Part shown: one piece after another, positions 1 to 8,963 of the stretch | How positions within the stretch are numbered: position 1 is the stretch's first letter | How the letters are laid out: every line of letters begins with the position of its first letter | NCBI GenBank assembly: GCA_044464765.1 | Contig: JBIQKZ010000001.1 | Coordinates: forward strand, 62,001 to 126,000 | Length of the DNA: 64,000 nt | Reading direction: 5' to 3' | From: JBIQKZ01 sp044464765 | Lineage (GTDB): Bacteria > Pseudomonadota > Gammaproteobacteria > Burkholderiales > Burkholderiaceae_B | Translations under genes and position numbers: made by a program | The notes under the pieces: generated by a model | The model's input: the letters and a program-made list of their open reading frames with translations, nothing else | Told to the model about the DNA's origin: nothing | Databases searched by the model: none

Positions 1-1010
1 TACTGCTTCAGCAGTTTGGCCGCTTCGACCGCGAAGTAGGTCAGTATGCCGTCGCCGCCGGCGCGTTTGAAGGCCAACAGGGATTCCATCATGACCTTGT
101 CGTGGTCCAGCCAGCCATTGGCCGCCGCCGCTTTGATCATGGCATACTCGCCGCTGACCTGATAGGCGTAGGTTGGCATGCCGAACGCGTTCTTCACCTC
201 GCGCAGGACATCCAGGTAAGGCAAGCCTGGCTTGACCATGACCATGTCCGCGCCCTCGCGGATGTCGGCGGCCACTTCACGCAGGGCTTCGTGACGGTTG
301 GCCGGATCCATCTGGTAGGTGGCCTTGTTTGACTTGCCCAGATTGGCGGCCGAGCCGACGGCATCCCGGAAGGGGCCGTAGAAGGCGCTGGCGTACTTGG
401 CTGAATAGGCCATGATGCGGGTGTGAATATGCTGGTTGGCTTCCAGGGCCTGCCGAATGGCGCCGATGCGGCCATCCATCATGTCGCTGGGCGCGACGAT
501 GTCCACCCCTGCCTGGGCTTGCACCAGCGCCTGGTTGACCAGGATCTGGACGGTGGGTTCATTGAGCACGTAGCCGTTGTCGTCGATCATGCCGTCCTGG
601 CCGTGGCTGGTGTAAGGATCCAGCGCGACGTCGGTCAGCACGCCTAGTTCGGGAAAGCGCTTTTTCAGTTCAGCGACGACACGCGGAATAAGCCCTTCGG
701 GGTTGGCCGCCTCGGCGCCGTCAGGCGTTTTCAAGCTGGGTTCGATTACGGGGAAGAGCGCCATGACGGGAATACCCAAGGCAACGCATTCGTCGGCCGC
801 CAGCAGCAGCGTGTCGGGGGAATAGCGCACCACCCCGGGCATGGACGGAACGTCTTGGCGTATGCCCTGGCCTTCCACGACGAACACTGGATAGATCAGG
901 TCGTTGGTGGTCAGCACGTTCTCGCGCACCAGGCGACGGGTGAAGTCGTCGTGTCGATTGCGGCGCGGGCGCGCGTTGGGGAAATCGGCGGAAACAATAA
1001 ATGATGTCAT
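1..1010 (-). CDS. hemB: Delta-aminolevulinic acid dehydratase (porphobilinogen synthase)
   Basis: Condenses two 5-aminolevulinate molecules to porphobilinogen in haem biosynthesis, in the cytoplasm. The reading frame runs from an ATG at 1010 to the window edge; 336 codons are visible and the last two bases read TA, so the stop is probably the next base and the gene is essentially complete. The two Schiff-base lysines are visible, K205 in AYSAKYAS and K260 in MVMVKPG, as is the QVSGEYAMI motif near residue 284. At the site where zinc-type enzymes carry three cysteines (around residues 127-139) this protein has DVALDPYTSHGQDG, so it should be the magnesium/potassium type. Its start overlaps the stop of engB (ATGA), so the two are translated together. 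Confidence 0.97.
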   Translation of the reverse strand, partial: MTSFIVSADFPNARPRRNRHDDFTRRLVRENVLTTNDLIYPVFVVEGQGIRQDVPSMPGVVRYSPDTLLLAADECVALGIPVMALFPVIEPSLKTPDGAEAANPEGLIPRVVAELKKRFPELGVLTDVALDPYTSHGQDGMIDDNGYVLNEPTVQILVNQALVQAQAGVDIVAPSDMMDGRIGAIRQALEANQHIHTRIMAYSAKYASAFYGPFRDAVGSAANLGKSNKATYQMDPANRHEALREVAADIREGADMVMVKPGLPYLDVLREVKNAFGMPTYAYQVSGEYAMIKAAAANGWLDHDKVMMESLLAFKRAGGDGILTYFAVEAAKLLKQ

Positions 1011-1630
1011 GGCACAACCTTGGGTGAAATCCAGTTTTCGATATGGCCGGCGGCCTCTTCCAGACCGATCCGGTGGGTGGCCGAGAAGGGCACGGCATTG
1101 AGCGCGCCCAGTTCGGCCAGCTCCTTCTTGACGGCAAATACGGCCTTGATGCGTTGCCCATAAGGAAGCTTATCGGCTTTAGTCAGTAGCGCCAGTACCG
1201 GTCTTCCCGTGGGAGCGATCCAGTGGGCCAGTCGCCGATCCAGTTCGGTAACGCCGCGGCGAATGTCGATCAGCAGCACCACGCCGGCCAGGGACTCCCG
1301 TTCGCGCAGATAGCCGCCCAGCACTTCGGCCCATTCTTCGCGGGCTTCGCGGGCGACCGAGGCATAGCCGTAGCCGGGAAGGTCGACCAGAAATCCCAGG
1401 TGAGCGGTTGAATCCAGCGGGTCGGGAATGCCGAACAGATTGATCAGGCGGGTTCGCCCGGGTGTCTTGCTGGAAAAAGCCAGGCGACGTTGATTGGTCA
1501 GCACATTGATGGCGGAGGACTTGCCCGAGTTGGACCGCCCCACGAAGCAGACCTCGGCGGTTGTCGGCGGCGGCAATTGATCAAGCCGGGCGGCCGAAAC
1601 GGTAAAAGAAGCGCGGTGCAGGATGGACAA
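1007..1630 (-). CDS. engB: Ribosome biogenesis GTPase YsxC/EngB (YihA)
   Basis: Small GTPase needed for 50S ribosomal subunit assembly. From a TTG at 1630 the protein is 207 residues with all G motifs: G1 GRSNSGKSS (31-39), G3 DLPG (83-86), G4 TKAD (150-153). The open frame continues upstream to an ATG at 1723, but the family normally begins just before the segment SILHRASF, and the AT-rich promoter-like stretch around 1660-1680 lies inside that extension, so I prefer the TTG start. The start call is inference; the identity is firm. The stop codon overlaps the hemB start. Confidence 0.93.
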   Translation of the reverse strand: MSILHRASFTVSAARLDQLPPPTTAEVCFVGRSNSGKSSAINVLTNQRRLAFSSKTPGRTRLINLFGIPDPLDSTAHLGFLVDLPGYGYASVAREAREEWAEVLGGYLRERESLAGVVLLIDIRRGVTELDRRLAHWIAPTGRPVLALLTKADKLPYGQRIKAVFAVKKELAELGALNAVPFSATHRIGLEEAAGHIENWISPKVVP

Positions 1631-1642
1631 TGGCGGACCTAA

Positions 1643-1671
1643 TCGGTTTAATTCAGACGCTATTGTATAAT
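1643..1671 (+). promoter_or_regulatory. Possible promoter for the cytochrome c gene
   Basis: A perfect TATAAT hexamer sits at 1666-1671 in an AT-rich patch between the divergent engB and cytochrome c genes. The -35 side (around 1643-1648) does not match consensus well. On the other strand the same patch reads ATTATACAATA, which could serve engB. Sequence resemblance only. Confidence 0.3.
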
Positions 1672-1787
1672 TTCGGATTTGAAACTGTTGCGGTCGGTTT
1701 GCTTGGGCGCGGTTTGCCTGCAAAGCGGCATTGTCTTAGCGTGGCGCCATAGGCGTCCAGATCGAATAGCGATCCGTCGAGGTCTTC

Positions 1788-2483
1788 ATGAAGCGTGTGC
1801 TTTCCAGAATAATAATCGCCAGCGGCGTGCTGCTTGGCTGTTCCATGGTTTCCCTTAGCCAGGCGGCTGAAGGCGTCGCCAAACCGGACGCCGCCAAGGG
1901 TCAACAGCTTTACGATGTCGGCGATGCGGCGCGCGGCGTTCTTGCCTGTGCCAGCTGTCATGGCGCGGCGGGCAATAGTACGATTCCCGCCAACCCCAAC
2001 CTTGCTGGCCAAGCGCACGAATACCTGGCCCGCCAATTGAACGAATTCAAGCCCGGCCCGGATAACGCGCCGCCCGCTCGCCGTGGCGCCGGTGGCGCAA
2101 ATGCCGTCATGACGGCATTTGCCGCTCAGCTTACGCCCGAGGACATCCAGAACGTCGCTTATTATTTGGGGCAGCAACCGCTCGACTATTCCACGGCGGC
2201 CACGGCCACCAACGAAGCCACCGCCGAACGCGGGCAGAAAATCTGGCGTGGCGGCATTCCCGAACGCCGGGTGCCGGCCTGCGCGGGTTGCCACTCGCCG
2301 AACGGCGCCGGCCTGCCGGCCGAATTCCCCCGCCTGGCCGGTCAGTTCCCTTCGTACATCGAAGAGCAACTCAAGTTGTTCCGCAGCGGCTACCGCAACA
2401 ATGTCATGATGCAAGAGATCGCCGATCGCATGAACGACGCCGACATCGCCGCCGTGTCCGACTACGCGGCCGGCCTGCGCTAG
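1788..2483 (+). CDS. Diheme c-type cytochrome, cytochrome c4 family
   Basis: Periplasmic electron carrier of 231 residues, probably delivering electrons to a terminal oxidase. An N-terminal signal peptide (about residues 1-26, ending SLSQAA) is followed by two cytochrome c domains of similar size. Haem attachment sites are CASCH at 54-58 and CAGCH at 165-169, and methionines late in each half (VMTAF near 108, NVMMQ near 205) could be the distal ligands. The two-domain layout and length fit cytochrome c4. It lies just upstream of the System II genes that attach haem to such proteins, with a terminator between. Confidence 0.92.
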   Translation: MKRVLSRIIIASGVLLGCSMVSLSQAAEGVAKPDAAKGQQLYDVGDAARGVLACASCHGAAGNSTIPANPNLAGQAHEYLARQLNEFKPGPDNAPPARRGAGGANAVMTAFAAQLTPEDIQNVAYYLGQQPLDYSTAATATNEATAERGQKIWRGGIPERRVPACAGCHSPNGAGLPAEFPRLAGQFPSYIEEQLKLFRSGYRNNVMMQEIADRMNDADIAAVSDYAAGLR

Positions 2484-2544
2484 GCTGTATTAACTTAACC
2501 AATACCATGCCCAGCGCGGAACCAATACCGCGCGGGCAGGTCTG

Positions 2545-2577
2545 AAAAAGGGGGCTGTAACAGGCACCCTTTTTTTT
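2545..2577 (+). terminator. Rho-independent terminator after the cytochrome c gene
   Basis: The arms AAAAAGGGGGCTGT and ACAGGCACCCTTTTT pair with one mismatch and run into a stretch of T. It sits about 60 bases after the cytochrome c stop and just before resB, so resB-ccsB probably needs its own promoter or read-through. Confidence 0.6.
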
Positions 2578-2589
2578 GGATTTTTTTGT

Positions 2590-4635
2590 GTGACTTCATC
2601 ACTACCACCGCGTCGCTGGGGCGCTGATCTACTTGAGCTGCTGGGCTCAATGCGGTTTGCTGTCAGCCTGCTGATGTTCATTTGCATCGCCAGCGTGATC
2701 GGAACCGTATTGCAGCAGAACCAGGTCTCCAATACGTATGTGGACCAGTTCGGCCCTTTCTGGTTCGCCCTGTTCGACAAGTTCGCCATCTGGCATGTGT
2801 ACAACAGTTGGTGGTTCTTGCTGATCATGGCGTTTCTGGTGGTGTCCACCAGCATCTGCCTGTTGCGCAATGCCCCCAAGATGGTGAAGGACGCCCGCTC
2901 GTTTCGCGAGTATGTGCGGGGCAGCAGTTTGCGGGCGTTTCACCATAAAGTGGAAGTGCAGTCACGCCTTGGCGTGGACGAAAGCGCCAAGCGCGTTGGC
3001 CAATGGCTGACCACGAATGGGTATCGCTATAAAACGCGCCAGGATGGCGATAGCCTGCTGATTGCCGGCAAGAAGGGCAGCGCCAATCGCTTGGGCTACA
3101 TCTTTGCGCATGCGGCCATTGTGGTGATTTGCGTGGGCGGTCTGCTGGATAGCGAGCTGCCCGTGCGATTGCAGGTCTGGCTGGCGGGCAAGCAGCCCAT
3201 CACCGAGAACATGATGATCTCGCAAGTGCCGCCCGAGGGCCGGCTGTCGCCGGCCAATCCAAGTTTCCGCGCCAATATGCTGATCCCTGAAGGGGGCCAG
3301 AGCCGCACCGGCATCATCAGTGTCGACAACGGGGTGCTGGTGCAGCCCCTGCCCTTCACGATCAAGCTGAACAAATTCACGGTTGATTACTACTCCACCG
3401 GCATGCCCAGCAGCTTCAAGAGCGATGTCGAGGTGATTGATCCGGACGGCACGTCGTTTACCCAGGTCATCGAGGTCAATGAGCCGTTGCGCCACAAAGG
3501 CGTGACGGTCTATCAATCCAGCCTGGATGACGGGGGCAGCAAAGTGGTGCTGGTGGGCTACCCGTTGTATGGCGGCAGCGACCAGCCGTTCGAGGTCGAG
3601 GGCACCGTGGGCCAGCCCGTCGAGGTGCAGGTGGGCAGCGGCGCCGATGCCTATACCCTCAACGTGGATATGTCGGGCCTGCGAGTGATCAACGTAGAGA
3701 ACCTTGCCGCAGACGCCGAGCCGCAGCCCAGGGCGGCGTGGGAGCATGTGGCGGCCGTGACGGGCAGCGCGGCGGGGGCAAAAAACGAGAACCTGCGCAA
3801 TGTGGGGCCCAGCGTGCAGTATCGTGTGATTGGCCGCGACGGCCAGGCGCATGAGTATAACAACTATATGCTGCCCATGGTGCTGGACGGCAGCCCGGTC
3901 TTTCTGGCCGGTGTGCGCAACACGCCCTCTGAGAACTACCGCTATATGCGCATACCCGCCGATCAGAACCATTCGGTCGACGAGTTCATGAAGCTGCGTG
4001 CGGCGCTTAACGATCCAGGCATGCGTGCCGAGGCGGCGCAGCGCTTTGCCCGGAATAATGCCGGCAGCCTGGCGCAAGAGCCGCTTCTGCAGCAGGCGGC
4101 CCTAGGCGCGCTTCAGGCCTTCGCCGAGGGCGGCTTCAATGCCATTGTCGAGCGGGTGCCCGAGGCCGAACGTGAAAAGGTGCTGGGTTTTGCCGTACCC
4201 ATGATTCAATTGTCTCTGGCCGAGCTGCGCGATCTGGAGCGCCAGCGCAGTGGTTTACCGGCGATCGATCACGACGATCCCGAGCAGCAGGTGGAGGCCG
4301 CCCGCTGGAATCAGTTGGCGTTGCTGGCCTTGGCTAATATTCCCGATTATCCGGCGCCCATTTTCATGTCCCTGAAAACTTTCGAGCAAGTTCAGGCCAG
4401 CGTCTTCCAGATCGCGCGCAGTCCCGGCAAGAATACGGTGTATTTGGGCTGCATATTTTTGGTAATCGGCGTATTCTCAATGTTCTATATACGTGATCGC
4501 CGTATCTGGGTGTGGGTGCGCGCGCAAGGAAACGGCAGCGAAATGCTGGCCGCCATGACATCCCAGCGCAGAACACTGGATTTCAACCACGAGTTCGAGC
4601 GCTTCCGTGAAGCGTTCAAACGACTGTTTACGTAA
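2590..4635 (+). CDS. resB: Cytochrome c biogenesis protein ResB (CcsB-type subunit, System II)
   Basis: One half of the System II haem delivery and ligation machine in the inner membrane. The 681-residue protein begins at a GTG and shows the ResB pattern: hydrophobic helices near residues 20-45, 68-95 and 165-190, a long periplasmic domain, and a last membrane helix near residue 620 (VYLGCIFLVIGVFSMFYI). The N-terminal RWGADLLELLGSMRFAVSLL is typical. The WWD partner follows 11 bases downstream. Nomenclature is confusing: older Bordetella papers call this subunit CcsB and its partner CcsA. Confidence 0.93.
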   Translation: MTSSLPPRRWGADLLELLGSMRFAVSLLMFICIASVIGTVLQQNQVSNTYVDQFGPFWFALFDKFAIWHVYNSWWFLLIMAFLVVSTSICLLRNAPKMVKDARSFREYVRGSSLRAFHHKVEVQSRLGVDESAKRVGQWLTTNGYRYKTRQDGDSLLIAGKKGSANRLGYIFAHAAIVVICVGGLLDSELPVRLQVWLAGKQPITENMMISQVPPEGRLSPANPSFRANMLIPEGGQSRTGIISVDNGVLVQPLPFTIKLNKFTVDYYSTGMPSSFKSDVEVIDPDGTSFTQVIEVNEPLRHKGVTVYQSSLDDGGSKVVLVGYPLYGGSDQPFEVEGTVGQPVEVQVGSGADAYTLNVDMSGLRVINVENLAADAEPQPRAAWEHVAAVTGSAAGAKNENLRNVGPSVQYRVIGRDGQAHEYNNYMLPMVLDGSPVFLAGVRNTPSENYRYMRIPADQNHSVDEFMKLRAALNDPGMRAEAAQRFARNNAGSLAQEPLLQQAALGALQAFAEGGFNAIVERVPEAEREKVLGFAVPMIQLSLAELRDLERQRSGLPAIDHDDPEQQVEAARWNQLALLALANIPDYPAPIFMSLKTFEQVQASVFQIARSPGKNTVYLGCIFLVIGVFSMFYIRDRRIWVWVRAQGNGSEMLAAMTSQRRTLDFNHEFERFREAFKRLFT

Positions 4636-4646
4636 CGAGGTTTTTT

Positions 4647-5999
4647 ATGTCTGACGCAACCTACAAGGCGCCGATGTGGGAAGACGCAATGAGCGCCAGC
4701 GGCGACTCGCGCGGCCACCGGGGTCGGCCCGATTGGACGGACATTCTGTTTTTCCTTGTGCTGGCGGCTGGGGCCGCGTACGGCCTGATGTTCTTCGGCG
4801 ACAGCATGGACTACTACGAAGAGCTCATCCTATGCGCCTCCGTGCTGGGTTTTAGCTGGATGGCCTGGTTGTGGCGGCCATTGCGCACCCTGATGATCGC
4901 CTCGGGGCTCACGGCCTTGTTTGCGATCTGGCTGTATAGCGCCGGACAAGGCCTGGGCGAGGGCGATATCACGCGTGCCGAAAGTGTTTTCTTCCTGAAG
5001 TATCTGTTTTCCTCGCAGTCGGCCATTCTCTGGATGTGCGCCCTGTTCTTCCTGGCAACGATTGCCTACTGGCTGGGTTATGTCAGCAAAACCGCCGCCT
5101 GGCTGGGTACGGTGCTGACCTGGGCGGGCGTCTATGCGGGCGTCGTCGGCATGCTGGTGCGCTGGCGCGAGGGGCATTTGCTGGGGCCGGACATCGGCCA
5201 CATCCCGGTCAGCAACCTGTACGAAGTCTTTGTCCTGTTCGCCTTGATCACCGCGCTTTTCTACCTTTATTACGAGCGCCGCTACGCCACGCGCGCACTG
5301 GGCGGATTTGTGCTGCTGGTGGTCAGTTCGGCGGTTATTTTCCTACTGTGGTATTCCTTTACCCGCGATGCCTTCCAGATCCAGCCCTTGGTGCCGGCGC
5401 TTAAAAGCTGGTGGATGAAGATACACGTTCCGGCCAACTTCATCGGGTACGGCACGTTTGCGTTGTCAGCGATGGTTGGGTTTGCCTATTTGGTGAAAGA
5501 GCATGGGCAAACCCGCTCGCTGGCCAAACTGGCGCCGCTATTCGTGCTGGGGGCCGTTCTGTGCGCCGAGCCCATGATGTTCGGGTCGGGGGAATTTTCC
5601 GCCACCTGGATGCTTTATTTTGGTATCGGCGCCATTATCGTGGGCCTGATACTGGCTTTCCGGGGGCCGATATCGCGTCAGCTTCCGTCGCTCGAGATCC
5701 TCGACGACATTATGTATCGCGCCATTGCCGTGGGCTTCGCCTTTTTTACCGTGGCGACGATCCTGGGCGCCCTGTGGGCGGCCGATGCCTGGGGCACGTA
5801 TTGGCAATGGGACCCCAAGGAAACCTGGGCCCTGATTGTCTGGCTCAATTATGCGGCCTGGCTGCATATGCGGCTGATGAAGGGCTTGCGCGGCACGATG
5901 GCGGCCTATTGGGCATTGGGCGGCTTGCTGGTCACCAGTTTCGCCTTCCTGGGCGTCAATATGTTCCTGTCCGGCCTGCATTCGTACGGCGAGCTGTAG
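4647..5999 (+). CDS. ccsB: Cytochrome c biogenesis protein with WWD domain (ResC; CcsB in current databases, CcsA in older papers)
   Basis: Polytopic inner-membrane protein of 450 residues that presents haem to apocytochromes in the periplasm. The haem-handling WWD motif reads WGTYWQWDPKE at residues 382-392, and the flanking segments are strongly hydrophobic with conserved histidines (for example IHVPANF near 260 and the C-terminal GLHSYGEL). It is the second gene of the resB pair, 11 bases after resB, and the start is preceded by GAGG. Confidence 0.94.
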   Translation: MSDATYKAPMWEDAMSASGDSRGHRGRPDWTDILFFLVLAAGAAYGLMFFGDSMDYYEELILCASVLGFSWMAWLWRPLRTLMIASGLTALFAIWLYSAGQGLGEGDITRAESVFFLKYLFSSQSAILWMCALFFLATIAYWLGYVSKTAAWLGTVLTWAGVYAGVVGMLVRWREGHLLGPDIGHIPVSNLYEVFVLFALITALFYLYYERRYATRALGGFVLLVVSSAVIFLLWYSFTRDAFQIQPLVPALKSWWMKIHVPANFIGYGTFALSAMVGFAYLVKEHGQTRSLAKLAPLFVLGAVLCAEPMMFGSGEFSATWMLYFGIGAIIVGLILAFRGPISRQLPSLEILDDIMYRAIAVGFAFFTVATILGALWAADAWGTYWQWDPKETWALIVWLNYAAWLHMRLMKGLRGTMAAYWALGGLLVTSFAFLGVNMFLSGLHSYGEL

Positions 6000-6021
6000 T
6001 AATTTTTCATTAGAAATATTC

Positions 6022-6978
6022 ATGTCGGACTCCGCCAATCCGATTGTTCTGGGTCAGGGGCTTGCAGCCAATGTGCTCCCTGGCCAATTGGAGTTATTGC
6101 AGGCGTTTCTGCCTGTCGATCGCTGGTTGGTGGCCAGGCGCGGGCCGGAGGGAATGGAGACCTTTTTCCTGGCCGGCGAACGGGCGCTGGGACTGGCCCG
6201 CTATGTCGCCAGGCTAACCGATCTGTCCTGGGAAGCCCATACGCAAGTCGACCGTTTAAGCTGGTGCCGCCTGGTGTCTGCCGAGCCTGATGCAACCGGG
6301 GCAAAGACCACCGCAGGCGGGCCGGTGCTGGCGACCTTGTTCAAGTTCGTCTGGCCTGAACAGGAAGGCGAACAGGATGAATTCATTATTTTGGGTGCTT
6401 CGCCCGATACCAACCCCTTCGCAGCCCTGGAGGCGGGAGGGCGGCATATCAATTTGTGCCTGAATTCAATCGCGAATACCTTGTCGCTGGTCAGCAGGCT
6501 CGAGAACGCCAAGAAGGCCTTGGCCGACGCCAGGCACGACGCACGTATCGACCCCCTGACAAAAGTGTTGAACCGTGCAGGCTGGAACGACTATTTGCGT
6601 GCCAGCAACGACGATCCCGACATGGCAATTGCTTTCGTTGATGTGGATTTCCTGAAGTACGTTAATGATACGCAAGGCCATTTGGCCGGCGATAAACTGC
6701 TGAAGCAGACGGCCCAGGTGCTCAAGGCGATGTTGCGTCCAGGAGATTGTGTTGCCCGTCTGGGCGGCGACGAGTTCGCCGTTGCGCTGCGCAATTTCAA
6801 GGAAGACGATGTAGGGACGTTCCGGCAAGGATTGAATACCTTGCTTGACGAGCAGGGCATCCATGTATCGTTCGGCATTGCCTTCCGGGCGGAAACAGAG
6901 TCCATCTCGCGCACCATGCGGCTGGCGGACATGCGCATGTATGAAGAAAAGCGGCTGAAGAAGCAGACGCCGCCTTAG
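6022..6978 (+). CDS. Diguanylate cyclase (GGDEF domain) with N-terminal sensor-like region
   Basis: Predicted to make the second messenger cyclic di-GMP from two GTP. Of 318 residues the first ~165 form a soluble domain I cannot name with certainty (GAF-like size). A short helix ending KKALADARHDARIDPLTKVL leads into the GGDEF domain. The active-site motif GGDEF is intact at 248-252, and the inhibitory I-site RPGD lies at 239-242, exactly five residues before it, so product feedback is expected. No membrane segment is visible, so the protein should be cytoplasmic. It follows ccsB by 22 bases and may be co-transcribed, although a functional link is not obvious. Confidence 0.88.
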   Translation: MSDSANPIVLGQGLAANVLPGQLELLQAFLPVDRWLVARRGPEGMETFFLAGERALGLARYVARLTDLSWEAHTQVDRLSWCRLVSAEPDATGAKTTAGGPVLATLFKFVWPEQEGEQDEFIILGASPDTNPFAALEAGGRHINLCLNSIANTLSLVSRLENAKKALADARHDARIDPLTKVLNRAGWNDYLRASNDDPDMAIAFVDVDFLKYVNDTQGHLAGDKLLKQTAQVLKAMLRPGDCVARLGGDEFAVALRNFKEDDVGTFRQGLNTLLDEQGIHVSFGIAFRAETESISRTMRLADMRMYEEKRLKKQTPP

Positions 6979-7053
6979 GGCGTGCTTCGCGCCTTGCCTG
7001 ACAAGCCCAGATATCCGAATATAAGTGCACAATTAACCAAACAGGCTGTGCCG

Positions 7054-8319
7054 CTAGGCGGACAGGGCTGCTTCGCCTTCGAACAGGCTGTCTATCGTTT
7101 CGCGGCGGCGCACCACATGGGCTTTGTCGCCATCAACCATCACTTCCGCGGCGCGGGGGCGGGTATTGTATTGGCTGGCCATGGTAAAGGCGTAGGCGCC
7201 CGCCGACATGATGGCAAGCAGGTCGCCGGCCTCCAGGGCCAGGCTGCGGTCGCGGGCCAGCCAGTCGCCGCTTTCGCATATTGGGCCCACAATATCGTAG
7301 GTTTGCGTTTGGCCGGAGCGCGGGCGCACCGGCTCGACGCTGTGCCAGGCGTCGTATAGGGTCGGGCGCAGCAAGTCGTTCATGGCGGCGTCGACAATGG
7401 CGAAATTCTTGGCCTCGTTGTATTTAAGGTATTCAACTTGGGTCAGTAACACGCCGGCGTTGCCCACCAGCGACCGGCCGGGCTCCAGGACGATTTGCAG
7501 GTGATCGAGCGAGCGCGCCTCCAGCCGTTCGAACACTTGGTCGAGCAGGGTTTTGGGCGCGAGCAGCGTTTCGTCGGTATACCGGATGCCAATTCCGCCG
7601 CCCAGATCCAGGTGCTTGAGCGTAATGCCCTGGCCCGCCAGGAGCTGGACAAGATCCAGAAGCTTTTCGAGCGCATCCAGATAGGGGCTGACTTCGGTGA
7701 TCTGGGATCCAATGTGGCAGTCCACACCCACGATATCTAGGCTGCTCCACTGCCTGGCCCATTGATAGACTTCTGGAGCCTCTTCAATGGCGATGCCGAA
7801 TTTGTTTTCCTTCAGGCCGGTGGAAATATAGGGATGGGTATGGGCGTCGACATCCGGATTCACGCGTAGCGATACGGGTGCAATAACATTCATCTCCTTC
7901 GCGACCTGGGCCAGGCGGTCCAGCTCGGCGCGGGATTCGACGTTAAAGCACTTGATCCCGGCCTTCAGGGCGGCCTGCATTTCCCAAACCTGCTTGCCCA
8001 CGCCCGAGAACACCACCTTGGATGGATCGCCGCCCACCGCCAGCACGCGAGCCAGTTCCCCACCCGAGACAATATCGAACCCCGCGCCCAACTGCTTGAA
8101 CTCGTTAAGGACCGCCAGGTTGGAATTGGCTTTCATGCCGAAACACACAAGCACGTTGCGCTCGCCCACGCCCTCGCGGTAGGAGCCCCAGGCGTCGCGC
8201 AGCGCCTGGCGGGAATACACATACAAAGGCGTGCCGTATTCTTGGGCCAGGGTGTCCAGCGGCACGTTTTCGGCGTGCAGGACATCATTCTTGAAATTGA
8301 ACTGAGGAGCGACTGTCAT
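7054..8319 (-). CDS. lysA: Diaminopimelate decarboxylase
   Basis: PLP enzyme making L-lysine from meso-diaminopimelate, the last lysine step. With the ATG at 8319 it is 421 residues; a TTG at 8334 would add five. The PLP lysine is K63 (GMKANSNL). Other family marks are CHIGSQI, the glycine-rich phosphate site LDLGGGIGI, EPGRSLVGNAG and the substrate-site CESGDWLA. It lies 91 bases downstream of the small lipoprotein gene lptM and faces the GGDEF gene tail to tail. This lptM-lysA arrangement opposite cyaY is common in proteobacteria. Confidence 0.96.
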   Translation of the reverse strand: MTVAPQFNFKNDVLHAENVPLDTLAQEYGTPLYVYSRQALRDAWGSYREGVGERNVLVCFGMKANSNLAVLNEFKQLGAGFDIVSGGELARVLAVGGDPSKVVFSGVGKQVWEMQAALKAGIKCFNVESRAELDRLAQVAKEMNVIAPVSLRVNPDVDAHTHPYISTGLKENKFGIAIEEAPEVYQWARQWSSLDIVGVDCHIGSQITEVSPYLDALEKLLDLVQLLAGQGITLKHLDLGGGIGIRYTDETLLAPKTLLDQVFERLEARSLDHLQIVLEPGRSLVGNAGVLLTQVEYLKYNEAKNFAIVDAAMNDLLRPTLYDAWHSVEPVRPRSGQTQTYDIVGPICESGDWLARDRSLALEAGDLLAIMSAGAYAFTMASQYNTRPRAAEVMVDGDKAHVVRRRETIDSLFEGEAALSA

Positions 8320-8410
8320 AGGCGGAGAAAGCAAAAGGTGTTTGAAACAGCAGCTATTTTACGGCACGCGTGCCTGGAGGCGGGTTCGGACTTGCCGCCC
8401 ACCCGATCCA

Positions 8411-8599
8411 TTAACGTGTGGCGGCCGGCGCGGATTGCTGCGTGGGCGGTGTGGTCAGGCTGGCGTCGGGCGCGGGCGGGGGGGGCGGCAGGTAGAGGGG
8501 CCCCTTGTAGCCGCAGGCGCCCAGGACCGAAGCCAGGGCCAGGCTGGCTACAATACGGGAAACCAAGGTTGTGCGTGCGGCAGGGCGTGGCGCTTGCAT
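8411..8599 (-). CDS. lptM: LptM-type small lipoprotein (YifL family)
   Basis: A 62-residue lipoprotein. The lipobox LGAC ends at C29, followed directly by the family signature GYKGPLYLP and a proline-rich tail. In enterobacteria LptM assists maturation of the LPS translocon LptDE in the outer membrane; I infer the same here. The open frame extends upstream to 8770, but the ATG at 8599 has a GGAG ribosome site eight bases before it and gives a proper signal peptide. It is upstream of lysA and divergent from cyaY with only 34 bases between. Confidence 0.85.
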   Translation of the reverse strand: MQAPRPAARTTLVSRIVASLALASVLGACGYKGPLYLPPPPPAPDASLTTPPTQQSAPAATR

Positions 8600-8633
8600 G
8601 ACATTACTCCAAAAATGCGGATAGATTGCGATT

Positions 8634-8963
8634 ATGAACGATACAGAATTTCTTGCGCGCAGCGAAGACATACTTGATAGCCTTGAAAGCCAGTCGGACG
8701 ACTGGGTCGACCTGCACGAGTTGGACATCGATGCCAACCGCAACGGCAACGTGTTGACGCTGATATTCAATAACGCCGTTCATGTGGTGGTCAATAGCCA
8801 GGCGCCCATGAAAGAAATGTGGGTCGCCGCGCCCAGCGGCGGCTTCCATTACCGCTTCGACGGACAGCGCTGGAATGACACCCGGTCGGGGCCGCACATG
8901 GCCGAGGCGCTTTCACAGATTGTGTCCGAAGTGACCGGCCACCCAATTAAAGTGTTTGTTTAG
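8634..8963 (+). CDS. cyaY: Iron donor protein CyaY (bacterial frataxin)
   Basis: Frataxin homologue of 109 residues that binds iron and modulates the iron-sulfur cluster assembly machinery. The acidic N-terminal helix (DTEFLARSEDILDSLES) and the central sheet with VDLHELDID, NGNVLTLIF and KEMWVAAPSGGFHY are characteristic. Its last four bases overlap the convergent mrcA stop. The gene is divergent from lptM-lysA. Confidence 0.93.
   Translation: MNDTEFLARSEDILDSLESQSDDWVDLHELDIDANRNGNVLTLIFNNAVHVVVNSQAPMKEMWVAAPSGGFHYRFDGQRWNDTRSGPHMAEALSQIVSEVTGHPIKVFV

Noticed and set aside
2962..4077. 371-codon minus-strand frame inside resB
   Set aside because: Antisense shadow of ResB; no domain, no ribosome site.
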